Shown here: positions 25,067 through 32,857 of the stretch, piece after piece | How the letters are laid out: every line of letters starts with the position of its first letter | Numbering within the stretch: position 1 is the first letter of the stretch | From: Streptomyces sp. R41 | GTDB taxonomy: Bacteria; Actinomycetota; Actinomycetes; Streptomycetales; Streptomycetaceae | Assembly: GCF_041053055.1 (NCBI RefSeq) | Contig: NZ_CP163443.1 | Location: forward strand, 6,183,001-6,247,000 | Reading direction: 5' to 3' | DNA length: 64,000 bases | The notes under the pieces: generated by a model | What the model was told of the DNA's origin: nothing | Seen by the model: the letters and a program-made list of their open reading frames with translations, nothing else | Database searches by the model: none | Program-made: the position numbers and the translations under genes

Positions 25067-25846
25067 TCACGCCCCCCAGGTGACGAAGCCCGAGGTGCCG
25101 CTGACCTGCGACATGCCCGAGTAGACGGTGCCGTCGGCGTCGGGCGCGAGCTTCCAGTCGCCGTCCTGCCAGCGCATGGTCACCGACGCGGTGCCGTAGG
25201 CGTCCTTGCCTGCGATGCGGACCACGACCATCAACGTCGTCTTCTCCTTGTCGTACGACAGGACCGTGAAGCCGGCGTAGCCTCCCGCGTCGGGCGTGCC
25301 CGAAGTGGGCTTGTCACCCTCCGCGGTACGGCTCCTGATCAGCGCGTCGCGGCCGACGCCGGGGACGACCTGCTGGTCGACGACCTCGCGCCAGCCCTGG
25401 TAGCTCAGGTGGTCGGTGATGGAGTGGGCGGCCATGACCGCGCCGATCGGCGTGTGCGCGAAGCAGGACCAGACCGGTCCGTCGTACTTGAGCGGGCCCA
25501 CCGTCTTCGAGACCGGCACCAGGCCGGTGCCGTTGGCCTTCCAGGTGAAGTCCTTCGGGGCCGCCGTCGGCTTGGCCTGGTCGCTGTCGTCGGTGCGGCA
25601 GCCGGCGGGCCGGGCGTCCGAACCGCCGCTGCCACCGCCCGAGTTCGAGTCGGCGGACGAGGCCGGCGCCGGGTCCGGGTCGCCCGACGCGTTCGCCGGC
25701 TTCCCGTCGCCGCCGCTCATCATCGTGAAGCCGGCGAGCACGAGCAGCACCAACAGGAACCCGGCCGACAGGATCCAGCCTCGCTGCTGCCAGAACGGCT
25801 GCTCCCACTCTCCGCTGCCCCCTTGGGACCGGCCGGAGTTCAGCAT
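25067..25846 (-). CDS. Bitopic membrane protein of the secretion-like locus (VirB8-like position)
   Basis: A 259-residue protein: a short cytoplasmic N-terminus, one membrane segment (about 24-44, GWILSAGFLLVLLVLAGFTMM), a Gly/Ser/Asp/Pro linker and an extracytoplasmic domain. The domain has two Cys (RPAGCRTDD and VWSCFAH) and ends GTVYSGMSQVSGTSGFVTWGA. The bitopic topology and position next to VirB6-like and VirB4-like genes resemble VirB8, but no VirB8 signature is recognised. It lies one base from the start of the polytopic gene downstream. Confidence 0.72.
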   Translation of the reverse strand: MLNSGRSQGGSGEWEQPFWQQRGWILSAGFLLVLLVLAGFTMMSGGDGKPANASGDPDPAPASSADSNSGGGSGGSDARPAGCRTDDSDQAKPTAAPKDFTWKANGTGLVPVSKTVGPLKYDGPVWSCFAHTPIGAVMAAHSITDHLSYQGWREVVDQQVVPGVGRDALIRSRTAEGDKPTSGTPDAGGYAGFTVLSYDKEKTTLMVVVRIAGKDAYGTASVTMRWQDGDWKLAPDADGTVYSGMSQVSGTSGFVTWGA

Positions 25847-25892
25847 GGTTTGCGCTCCCTTCGCATCGGGTTCTGATCAGGTGTGGATCAGG

Positions 25893-26186
25893 TCAGGCGA
25901 AGACGAAGGTGACGACGGGGCCCGCGGTGGCGACCAGGACACAGCCGCCGAGGACCATGCCGAGGCGGCCCATGTGCTCCGAGCCCTCGCCGCGGCGCAT
26001 CGAGATCGCCATCATGGCGCCGGTGATGAGCACACCCGCGACGCCCGCCGCGGTACCGGCCCAGGCGAGGATGCCGAGGACGGTGTCGACCTTGCCGGTC
26101 AGCTCGCCCGGCGCGTCGCTCTTGGGGTTGGGGACCTTGCCGTCCGCCAGGTAGATGTGGGCCTTGGCTGCTATCGCCTTGAACAT
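25893..26186 (-). CDS. Small two-TM protein, VirB2/pilin-like
   Basis: A 97-residue protein with a basic N-terminus (MFKAIAAKAHIYLADGK), two hydrophobic helices (VDTVLGILAWAGTAAGVAGVLITGAMMAIS and MGRLGMVLGGCVLVATAGPVVTFVFA) and a short charged loop (RRGEGSEH). Size and two-helix hairpin topology match VirB2-type pilins or membrane scaffolds. A paralogue with the same layout lies at 26546-26818. Its 5' region holds a 10-bp tandem repeat. Confidence 0.75.
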   Translation of the reverse strand: MFKAIAAKAHIYLADGKVPNPKSDAPGELTGKVDTVLGILAWAGTAAGVAGVLITGAMMAISMRRGEGSEHMGRLGMVLGGCVLVATAGPVVTFVFA

Positions 26187-26240
26187 GGCTTCTCCCCGAT
26201 GTGGTCGGCTGCCGGCCGACAACGTGCTTGATGTGAGCGG

Positions 26241-26310
26241 TGCTTGAAGGTGCCTGCAGGTGCTTGAAGGTGCTTGAAGGTGCTTGAAGGTGCTTGAAGG
26301 TGCCTGAGGG
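26241..26310. repeat. 10-bp tandem repeat upstream of the pilin-like gene
   Basis: Seven tandem 10-bp units: five copies of TGCTTGAAGG with TGCCTGCAGG as unit two and TGCCTGAGGG as unit seven. It begins 55 bases upstream of the 26186 start codon (minus strand), so it lies in the leader or promoter. The 10-bp period is close to one DNA helical turn. Confidence 0.92.
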
Positions 26311-26487
26311 TTCCTTGCGGGTGATGGAGGGCTGTGTGGCGCCCGGGTTCCCGGTTGCACAGTGAGCTTGGCGACTCCTGTGAGCTGTGACCAAGCGATG
26401 TAGTGATCCAGCACCTGTCGGTGACGTGTCCGTGACAGACGGGAAGAGATCGTCATCAAGTACCAGGTGGGAGGCCCCGAAAACGAA
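26311..26487. other. Intergenic, probable promoter for the minus-strand secretion operon
   Basis: Lower-GC spacer (for example around 26380-26460) between the terminator of the upstream small operon and the 10-bp repeat. No ORF is supported. A promoter for the genes from 26186 leftwards is expected here; I could not fix -35/-10 boxes confidently. Confidence 0.35.
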
Positions 26488-26519
26488 CTGAAGCACTCTC
26501 AGGTCTGAGGGTGCTTCAG
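26488..26519 (-). terminator. Intrinsic terminator after second pilin-like gene
   Basis: A 15-bp stem (26488-26502 with 26505-26519, one G-T pair) with CTGAAGCA at the base. On the minus strand it is followed by TTCGTTTTC, a T-rich tail. It lies 27 bases after the stop of the 26546-26818 gene and separates two transcription units. Confidence 0.8.
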
Positions 26520-26545
26520 GGGAAATGCGGTGGTGGGCGGACGTT

Positions 26546-26818
26546 TCAGAGCAGGAAGCCGACGAGCGGGCCCGCTGTCGCACCGATGACACAGGCGCCC
26601 ATGACCATGGCGAACTGGGTCAGGTGCTCCTCTGCTTCACCGGACTTGAGGGAGAGGGCCATACGGGAGCCGACGATCAGCAGCCCCGCCACACCGGCCG
26701 CGGTGACCAGCCAGGCGATGATGTTCAGGACGTAGTCGAGCTGCGTGGTGACACCGGCCGGAGGGCCGTCGCCGGCGGCCAGTGTCAGTGTGCCGGTCAG
26801 GGCATGCAGCGTGCTCAT
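26546..26818 (-). CDS. Small two-TM protein, second VirB2/pilin-like paralogue
   Basis: A 90-residue protein: MSTLHALTGTLTLAAGDGPPAG, then helices VTTQLDYVLNIIAWLVTAAGVAGLLIVGSRMALS and LTQFAMVMGACVIGATAGPLVGFLL separated by KSGEAEEH. The two-helix pattern and the motif WxxTAAGVAGxLIxGxxMA are shared with the protein at 25893-26186, indicating duplication. Its ATG overlaps the stop of the MinD-like gene (ATGA). A terminator follows. Confidence 0.75.
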   Translation of the reverse strand: MSTLHALTGTLTLAAGDGPPAGVTTQLDYVLNIIAWLVTAAGVAGLLIVGSRMALSLKSGEAEEHLTQFAMVMGACVIGATAGPLVGFLL

Positions 26819-27369
26819 GGAGTGGTCCTCCCGGTCAGTCGGGCCAGTGATGCGATCTCGCGCGGCAGCGGTCCCGTGAGGTCGCCGGTGCGCCACGCGG
26901 GCACCCACGGCACCCGGTAGACGTCGATGACCGAGCCGATCACCTTGATGCGCTGGGTGAGTTGACGGGGGAGCCGCCCGGGCGCGTCGGCGACCAGGAC
27001 GATGGCGTCGAGGTCGAGTCCCGGGGGTGCGTCGCCGCGCCGGAAGATGTCGAGGGTGTGCGAGACGGCGTCCAGGCCGGCCGCGTGCGTACGCCCGACG
27101 AGGAGGACGGAACCCGGCTCGCCCCGCTCCGGCCGGGGCCAGTTGCGGCCCGCGTCATGACCGCCGAAGACGGCGGCGAGCGTGGAGGTACCGGCACCGC
27201 CGTGGGTGGCGACCCAGGCGAACCGCCTTGCGCTCACCGTGAGTTGGTGGGATTCCGGCCCCTCCTCCTGCTGCCGGTGCGGCTCCGGTTTGCCGACCGG
27301 CCCGCGAAGCCAGATCTCGGGCCCGTCCGGCCCGCGCCGCTCGTTCCCGTGCATCGCCACCCCCTGCAT
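26815..27369 (-). CDS. MinD/ParA-like P-loop protein with degenerate Walker A
   Basis: A 184-residue protein. After a basic N-terminus, RRFAWVATHGGAGTSTLAAVFGG (GGAGTST at 57-63) has the shape of a deviant Walker A but with Thr where the catalytic Lys should be. Later blocks (GSVLLVGRTHAAGLDAVSHTLDIF and LDLDAIVLVADAPGRLPRQLTQRIKVI) follow the MinD-like Rossmann order. It may bind a partner or nucleotide without hydrolysis. GGAGGAG precedes ATG 27369; ATG 27354 is an alternative. It is coupled to the second pilin-like gene and divergent from the peptidoglycan hydrolase. Confidence 0.72.
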   Translation of the reverse strand: MQGVAMHGNERRGPDGPEIWLRGPVGKPEPHRQQEEGPESHQLTVSARRFAWVATHGGAGTSTLAAVFGGHDAGRNWPRPERGEPGSVLLVGRTHAAGLDAVSHTLDIFRRGDAPPGLDLDAIVLVADAPGRLPRQLTQRIKVIGSVIDVYRVPWVPAWRTGDLTGPLPREIASLARLTGRTTP

Positions 27370-27541
27370 CGCCACTCTCCTCCGTCGTCGCCCACCGATC
27401 TTCACGGCGCCCGAACAGGTTAGGTAACGGGGCGTGAGTTCCTGGGACGAGCCTGTGACGCCGTGGTGACGCATGGAGCGGGTGGGAGCCGAGAGACTCA
27501 ACTGCATGTACACGACCGGATCTTGAGGCTGAGGGGAGCCG

Positions 27542-28576
27542 ATGTCCAACGGGGGTGGATCCACCATGACCTGGGTGGTCGGCGGCTGTCTTGCCGCGGT
27601 GATCATGCCGGTGGTCATGATGGTCGCGGTGAGCGGATCGCCGAGCGAGGCGGACACGGGGTCGGGCGCGGGCGGCGGGCTGAAGGACGGCACGGTGCCG
27701 CAGCAGTACGTGCCCTGGGTCCTCAAGGCGGGCGCCCTCTGCGACGTCATCAAGCCCGCGGTCGTCGCCGCGCAGATCGAGGCCGAGTCGGGCTGGAATC
27801 CCAACGCCCAATCTCCGGTCGGGGCCGAGGGGTTGTCGCAGTTCATGCCCGGCACCTGGACGACCTGGGGCCGGGACGACGACGGCAACGGCCGGATATC
27901 CCCGTACGACCCCGGGGACGCGATCATGGCGCAGGGCCGTTACGACTGCGCTCTCGCCAAGCAGGTCGAGGGCTACAAGAACCGCGGCGAGGCGCAGGGC
28001 GAGACACTCGACCTCGCGCTCGCCGCGTACAACGCGGGACCGGGCGCGGTGCACCAGTACGGTGGCATGCCCCCGTACACCGAGACCCAGAACTACGTGG
28101 CCCGCATCAAGTCGCTGATATCCAAGTACGAGTCGATCGACGACGCACCGGGCAAGATCCCGGACGGGCAGCAGATGGCGATGCCGATCCCCGGCGACCC
28201 GCCCGTCACCTCCCCGTACGGCATGCGCATGCACCCGATCCTGCACGTCTACAAGCTGCACACCGGCATCGACTTCGGCGCCGCGGCCGGTACGCCGTTC
28301 AAGGCGGCCCGGGACGGCACGGTCACCTCCGCCGGCTGGGCCAACGGGTACGGAAACCGTGTGGTGATCTCCCACGGAACCATCAATGGCGACCAGATTT
28401 CGACGACCTACAACCACATGTCCGCCATCGACGTCAGTGTCGGACAGAAGGTGAAGGTCGGCCAGCAGGTGGGCGCGGTCGGCTCCACCGGTTACTCGAC
28501 CGGACCGCATGCGCACTTCGAGGTCATGCAGAACGGCAAGTACGTGGATCCGGCACCCTGGCTGGGGCTGAAGTGA
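27542..28576 (+). CDS. Bifunctional lytic transglycosylase / M23 endopeptidase
   Basis: A 344-residue envelope hydrolase. N-terminal membrane anchor (about 10-32, TWVVGGCLAAVIMPVVMMVAV). SLT domain at 55-200 with catalytic Glu82 (EAESGWNP) and AAYNAGPGAV. M23 LytM domain at 215-340 with zinc ligands in HTGIDF (His240, Asp244) and GPHAHFEV (His323/325). This is the VirB1/TcpG-type enzyme that opens peptidoglycan for transfer machines, consistent with the adjacent secretion-like genes on the other strand. It starts a rightward operon. Confidence 0.92.
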   Translation: MSNGGGSTMTWVVGGCLAAVIMPVVMMVAVSGSPSEADTGSGAGGGLKDGTVPQQYVPWVLKAGALCDVIKPAVVAAQIEAESGWNPNAQSPVGAEGLSQFMPGTWTTWGRDDDGNGRISPYDPGDAIMAQGRYDCALAKQVEGYKNRGEAQGETLDLALAAYNAGPGAVHQYGGMPPYTETQNYVARIKSLISKYESIDDAPGKIPDGQQMAMPIPGDPPVTSPYGMRMHPILHVYKLHTGIDFGAAAGTPFKAARDGTVTSAGWANGYGNRVVISHGTINGDQISTTYNHMSAIDVSVGQKVKVGQQVGAVGSTGYSTGPHAHFEVMQNGKYVDPAPWLGLK

Positions 28577-28590
28577 GGAGGGAGGCGAGG

Positions 28591-29322
28591 ATGAGGACGC
28601 GTACGAATACGGGTATGAGGACGGGTACGACGACGATGCGTACGAGGGCGATCGCCGCGGCGGTCGTGTCCGTCGCGGGGCTGTTGGCGTTGACGGGCTG
28701 TGGTTTGCAGGATCACCGGGACTCGGTGGGCGCGCCCGGCTCGTCGCCCTCCGCGGTCCCGTCGGTGGCGCCCAAGGCGCCCCTGCCGTCGGGCAAGCCG
28801 CTGGGCGCGGACGCACGGGTGCCGAGCCCGTCGGGCGTCGACGGGACGGACGCGACAGAGGTATCGGAGGCGTGGGCGGAGGTGGCGTACGGCTATGACA
28901 CGAAGTACGACTCCGGTCCGCACGATGCCGTGCTGCGCTCGGCTCGCTGGTTCACGGCGAAGAAGGCCGCCGCCGAGCGGTCGTACCGGCCCGCGAGCGG
29001 GGCCGGCAACGACTGGAACACCTGGGCCGGCCACAAGGCGTGGACCACGGTGGACGTGACCGCGGACGACGACGGCGACGGACCCGTCGACACGGCCGTT
29101 CTGGCCTACCGCGCCCTCTTCGTCGAGGGCACGGCCACCGGCCGCGACGGCTGGACGGGCACGGGGCCGCGCGCGAACGTCTATCTCAAGCTGACGCGTG
29201 CGGGGCGGGGCGAGCCGTGGCACGTCGACGAGGTGACTACGGTGGAGGCCGCGGTCCCCCCGTCCCCTTCGTCCCCCTCTCCTTCGCCCTCGTCTTCCTC
29301 TTCCTCGTCCACCCCTTCGTGA
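28591..29322 (+). CDS. Lipoprotein of the secretion-like locus
   Basis: Up to 243 residues. A hydrophobic segment (AIAAAVVSVAGLLALTGC) ends in lipobox LTGC, followed by a Ser/Pro linker. A globular domain has TEVSEAWAEVAYGYDTKYDSGPHDAVLRSARWFTAKK and VYLKLTRAGRGEPWHVDEVTTVE, reminiscent of NTF2-like folds, then a Pro/Ser tail. Three in-frame ATGs (28591, 28615, 28636) arise from a degenerate ATGAGGACG repeat; a start at 28636 would give a more typical signal peptide. It lies 14 bases after the hydrolase gene. Confidence 0.72.
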   Translation: MRTRTNTGMRTGTTTMRTRAIAAAVVSVAGLLALTGCGLQDHRDSVGAPGSSPSAVPSVAPKAPLPSGKPLGADARVPSPSGVDGTDATEVSEAWAEVAYGYDTKYDSGPHDAVLRSARWFTAKKAAAERSYRPASGAGNDWNTWAGHKAWTTVDVTADDDGDGPVDTAVLAYRALFVEGTATGRDGWTGTGPRANVYLKLTRAGRGEPWHVDEVTTVEAAVPPSPSSPSPSPSSSSSSSTPS

Positions 29323-29330
29323 GGGAACCG

Positions 29331-31643
29331 ATGTCTCGACTCAGCCGCGAACAGAAGCGGGAACTCAAGCGGCAGCGCGCGGCCGGTGCCGTGCCCGGGG
29401 GGCAACCGGCCGCCGGGGTGACACCGATCGAGGTGCGGGTGCCCGCGGTTACGGGGGGTGCCACAGGCGGGGACACCGGTGGGGCCACGGTCGGCGGCAT
29501 GCCGGTCGTCGCCGCCCCCGGCCAGACCGTCCAGGCCGCCGTCCTGAACTACCTCCACCGCCTCGCCCTCGCCACCGGCCACCCTGTCCTCGCCACCGTC
29601 CACGACGAACGCATCGGCTACGTCGTACCACTCCAGGTGTACGTGGACGGCTCCAGCCGGTATGCCGGGGAGCCGGTGCGGGTGGGGGCCGGGGTTTCGT
29701 CGGCGGCCGGGGCGTCGGTGGCGCAGGGCGCTTGGCCGGCGGGGAACGCGACGGAGCGGGAGCCGCAGCCGCGACGCCAGGTCCAGCAGCCGCAGGAGCA
29801 GCCGGGGCTGGGCGAGTCTCGCGAGTCCGGTGCCGCGCAGGCACCGCGACAGCAGCCGCGTGAGCCCGGGATCCGTCAGTCGCCGCGGCCACCGGCGCCG
29901 CCGACCGCACCGGTTCCGCCTGCCCCCGTCGCCCCTCCGGTATCCGGCGACCGGGCGCCCGAGCCTCCGGCGACCGGAGCACCGACAGCACCCGAAACCC
30001 CGCCGGTTCCGCGCCGCGACAAGGCGACGTACGTGCTGCGAGCGGTGCCGGAAGCGACACCCGAGCGTGAGCCCGCGCCTGCGCCTGCACCTGTCGTGGG
30101 GCCCGCACTCGCGCCTGCACCTGTCGTGGGGCCTGAGCACGCGCCTGTGCCTGTGCCTGTCGCGGAGCCGGAGTTTGGTCCCGCACCTGTACAGAGTCCG
30201 GAGCGTGCTCCCGCTGCCGTCCCGAGCAGTGAGTGTGCGCCTGCGCGTGTCGCGGGGCCTGAGGGCGCACCCGGGCCTGTGCCTGTCGCGGGGCCGGAGT
30301 TTGGTCCCGCACCTGTACAGAGTCCGGAGCGTGCTCCCGCTGCCGTCCCGAGCAATGAGTTCGCGCCTGCCCCTGTCGCGGAGCCGGAGCTTGCGCCTAT
30401 GCCCGCGCCTGCGCCGATGCCGCCGCATGCGGCTGAGCATGCGCCGGAGCCCGAGCCGCTTCCGGCACCGGAACCGGTGAGGCCCGCGGCGTCCGCCGAT
30501 CCGGCGCCCGTTCCGACGGCCACCGAGCCGTCCTCCATCCCGGCACGCGTTTCGGCGAGCGCGGCACAGCCCCCGGCGCCACTGCCCGTGGGTGAGCCCG
30601 TGTCGTCCGCCCCGGCTCCCGGGTCGGCGATTCCCGCCGCGCACACCGCCTCGGCGCCCGGCAATCCGGCACCCGACCCCGTACGCCCTTCCGCCCCCGC
30701 CCATCCGGCGCCTGATCCCGAACACGCCTCAGTGCCGGCCAACCCGGCACCCGAACCCGTACGCCCGTCAGCGCCCCCCGCCCCGGCTCCCGAGCCGCTG
30801 CGTCCCCCGGCGCCCCCCGTCGCCCCCGAGCGCGGCGCCCCGACCCCGTCGACCTTCGTGCTGCGGGCGGTGCCGGAGCCCAAGCCGCTGCCTGGGAGCG
30901 CGGCGACGCATGTGCTGCGGGCGGTGCCGGAGTCGGCGGCCGGAGGTGTGGCGGCTCCGACGGGGGAGTTCGGGCCGGCTCCGGTGGCCGAAGGCGCTCC
31001 TGTGCGGAAGGCGGTCCCTGGGATGGAGGCCATGTCCATGCTGGATCCGGAGCCCGAGCCGGAGCCGAAGCCCGCTCCTGTGCGGGGCTTCGACGCGGTC
31101 GCCGAGGCGGTGCTGGCGCCGAGCTCGGCCCAGGAGAGCGACGGCGCGGCGGCGTTCCTCGTGGAACCGGTGGCGCGGATCAACGAGGCCGTGAAGATGG
31201 GCCGGATCGAGGCGGCCGCGGGAATGGCGGAGCGAGCCGTCGCGGAGGCCGCGCAGTCGCTGGGCGAGGAGCACCCGGAGGTGCTGAAGCTGCGCGAACT
31301 GACCGCGTACATCGCCTACTTGGCGGGTGACGCACTCAGGTCCTTCCACCTGTCGCTGGACCTCGCCAGGGTCCGCCGACGTCACCGCGACCCGCGCGCC
31401 GCGTACGGCAACGTACAAAGCGCGGCGGCGGCCTGGCGCGCCGTGCGCGACCCCCTGCAGGGTCTCCACCTCGGACGCGATCTGATCGGTGTGTGGACCG
31501 AGCTCACAGCCGACGGCGGCCCCGCCGCCGACGACATCGAGCAGCTCGAATCGGCCCGCACCCGCATGGGTCGCCTCGCCGAACGCGCCCGCGTCCTGGC
31601 CGACAACCCCTACACCCCGGGCCCGCGAGCCCATGGCCAGTGA
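29331..31643 (+). CDS. Large Pro/Ala-rich repetitive protein with C-terminal TPR-like domain
   Basis: 770 residues. The N-terminus is basic (MSRLSREQKRELKRQR); a small globular part follows (VQAAVLNYLHRLALATGHPVLATVHDERIGYVVPLQVYVDG, about 62-105). About 450 residues are Pro/Ala/Glu-rich with repeats, including four copies of (T)YVLRAVPE-like motifs. The C-terminal ~170 residues are helical and TPR-like (RIEAAAGMAERAVAEAAQSLGEEHPEVLKLRELTAYIAYLAGD...). No membrane segment, so probably cytosolic scaffold or adaptor. It starts 8 bases after the lipoprotein stop. Function unknown. Confidence 0.75.
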   Translation: MSRLSREQKRELKRQRAAGAVPGGQPAAGVTPIEVRVPAVTGGATGGDTGGATVGGMPVVAAPGQTVQAAVLNYLHRLALATGHPVLATVHDERIGYVVPLQVYVDGSSRYAGEPVRVGAGVSSAAGASVAQGAWPAGNATEREPQPRRQVQQPQEQPGLGESRESGAAQAPRQQPREPGIRQSPRPPAPPTAPVPPAPVAPPVSGDRAPEPPATGAPTAPETPPVPRRDKATYVLRAVPEATPEREPAPAPAPVVGPALAPAPVVGPEHAPVPVPVAEPEFGPAPVQSPERAPAAVPSSECAPARVAGPEGAPGPVPVAGPEFGPAPVQSPERAPAAVPSNEFAPAPVAEPELAPMPAPAPMPPHAAEHAPEPEPLPAPEPVRPAASADPAPVPTATEPSSIPARVSASAAQPPAPLPVGEPVSSAPAPGSAIPAAHTASAPGNPAPDPVRPSAPAHPAPDPEHASVPANPAPEPVRPSAPPAPAPEPLRPPAPPVAPERGAPTPSTFVLRAVPEPKPLPGSAATHVLRAVPESAAGGVAAPTGEFGPAPVAEGAPVRKAVPGMEAMSMLDPEPEPEPKPAPVRGFDAVAEAVLAPSSAQESDGAAAFLVEPVARINEAVKMGRIEAAAGMAERAVAEAAQSLGEEHPEVLKLRELTAYIAYLAGDALRSFHLSLDLARVRRRHRDPRAAYGNVQSAAAAWRAVRDPLQGLHLGRDLIGVWTELTADGGPAADDIEQLESARTRMGRLAERARVLADNPYTPGPRAHGQ
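30155..30354. repeat. 126-bp-spaced direct repeat in the Pro/Ala-rich gene
   Basis: A ~70-bp segment (containing TTTGGTCCCGCACCTGTACA and GAGCGTGCTCCCGCTGCCGT) occurs at about 30160-30229 and again at about 30286-30355 with very few changes. The offset of 126 bp keeps the frame and duplicates the peptide EFGPAPVQSPERAPAAVPS. Confidence 0.88.
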
Positions 31644-32265
31644 CGACGACCAAAGGGATCGAAGGCCGGGAGTACGCAGGGCGGACCAGCCCGTCGTCGG
31701 TGGCTGCGGTGGCGGTCCGGCCGGGCAGTGGCGAGGCGGCGGCCGCGACCGGGCCGACGCCGCCCGCCGTCGCTCGGCGCGTCCGCACGAACCGCGCCCG
31801 CACGAACCGCGTACGCGCGTCGAGCTGCACGTCAACGAGCTGACCGGCACGATGAGTTGGCGCACCCTCGCCGCTCCTGGCGGGACCGCCCGGAGCGGCG
31901 GTCCGCGCGCCCGCGTCACCTCCCGGGGCGCGGCCCCCATCCCGACGCACCCGGCCGCCGTACGCGCCGCGGTGAGCGTCCCGGTCGAGACGCTCACCGC
32001 GGACCAGTTGCGGCATCACCTGGCCCAGGTCGGCGCCCTGCGCTCCCGTGTCGCGGCCGACGTCGCCCTCGGTGCGCACGTGCCGACGGCCGTGGCGGCC
32101 CGTATGCGCTCGGGATCCGCACCGGCCGCCGGGCATGCCCTCACCGTGGAACGCTCCTCCACCGCAAGGGAGTTGACCCGACGAGCGCCAGGGCAACCCA
32201 CGAGGACGACTCCCTCACCGCATACGCCAACGCGTCCCCCTGCCGGTCCGGCGCCGCGCCGCTGA
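31633..32265 (+). CDS. Hypothetical protein (210 aa), end of the rightward operon
   Basis: An Arg/Ala-rich protein of unrecognised family. It begins MASDDDQRDRRPG. The central part ELHVNELTGTMSWRTLAAPGG and the segment VPVETLTADQLRHHLAQVGALRSRVAADVALG look folded; the ends are disordered. Its ATG overlaps the end of the upstream gene by 11 bases, implying coupled translation. GC and codon bias are consistent but low complexity weakens the case. Function unknown. Confidence 0.6.
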   Translation: MASDDDQRDRRPGVRRADQPVVGGCGGGPAGQWRGGGRDRADAARRRSARPHEPRPHEPRTRVELHVNELTGTMSWRTLAAPGGTARSGGPRARVTSRGAAPIPTHPAAVRAAVSVPVETLTADQLRHHLAQVGALRSRVAADVALGAHVPTAVAARMRSGSAPAAGHALTVERSSTARELTRRAPGQPTRTTPSPHTPTRPPAGPAPRR

Positions 32266-32314
32266 AGAGGCTGCCGACGGGAATGCCCGCGCTCTCGAAG
32301 GGGCGTGGCCGCAG

Positions 32315-32773
32315 CTACTGCACGCAGAACTCGTTCCCCTCCGGATCCGCCATCACCACCCACTCGCCCCCCGGCTCCTTCACCCGCCGGAGCACGCTCG
32401 CCCCCAGCCCCTCCAGCCGCTCGACCTCGTCCGCGCGCCGCCCGTCGCCGGGGTGCAGGTCGAGATGGAGCCGGTTCTTGACGGTCTTCGGCTCAGGTAC
32501 GCGCTGGAAGAGGAGCCGTCGGCCGAGGCCGGTGCCGCGCTCCTTGTCGTACGGGTCGTCCGGGTGTCGTACGGCGATCAGGTCCCGGAAGGCCGGGCGG
32601 CCGTGGAACTCGACGGTGGCCTCGGCCGGCAGGGCGCCGAGGCTCAGCAGCCGTTCGACGAAAGCGCTGTTGTCCTCGACCTCGTAACCAAGCGCGGCGG
32701 CCCAGAAGTCGGCCTGGGCGTGCGGGTCGGCCGCGTCGATGACGAGCTTCCAGTGCAGGGGAGTGGGCGTCAT
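32315..32773 (-). CDS. VOC/glyoxalase family protein
   Basis: A 152-residue protein with two beta-alpha-beta-beta-beta modules. It opens PLHWKLVIDAADPHAQADFWAAALGYEVED, contains RLHLDLHPGD and ends WVVMADPEGNEFCVQ, the signature of vicinal-oxygen-chelate proteins (glyoxalase, bleomycin-resistance-like). Metal-ligand candidates are His in LHW and HLDLH and the Glu in EFCVQ. Substrate unknown. Start 32773 is preferred over 32782 because the fold begins directly after it. Confidence 0.88.
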   Translation of the reverse strand: MTPTPLHWKLVIDAADPHAQADFWAAALGYEVEDNSAFVERLLSLGALPAEATVEFHGRPAFRDLIAVRHPDDPYDKERGTGLGRRLLFQRVPEPKTVKNRLHLDLHPGDGRRADEVERLEGLGASVLRRVKEPGGEWVVMADPEGNEFCVQ

Positions 32774-32857
32774 GGTCACCACTTATAACGTCCCGCCCCG
32801 GCCGCTGTGTGCCGTCCGGGTTTTCTCGTCCCCGCCGTTCCTGCCCGTTCCCGTAAC

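Noticed and set aside
26241..26310. Possible CRISPR array
   Set aside because: Units are contiguous 10-bp repeats with no spacers, and no cas genes are present in the window.
29181..30725. A long minus-strand Arg/Gly-rich ORF
   Set aside because: Antisense shadow of the Pro/Ala-rich gene at 29331-31643, typical of very high GC DNA.
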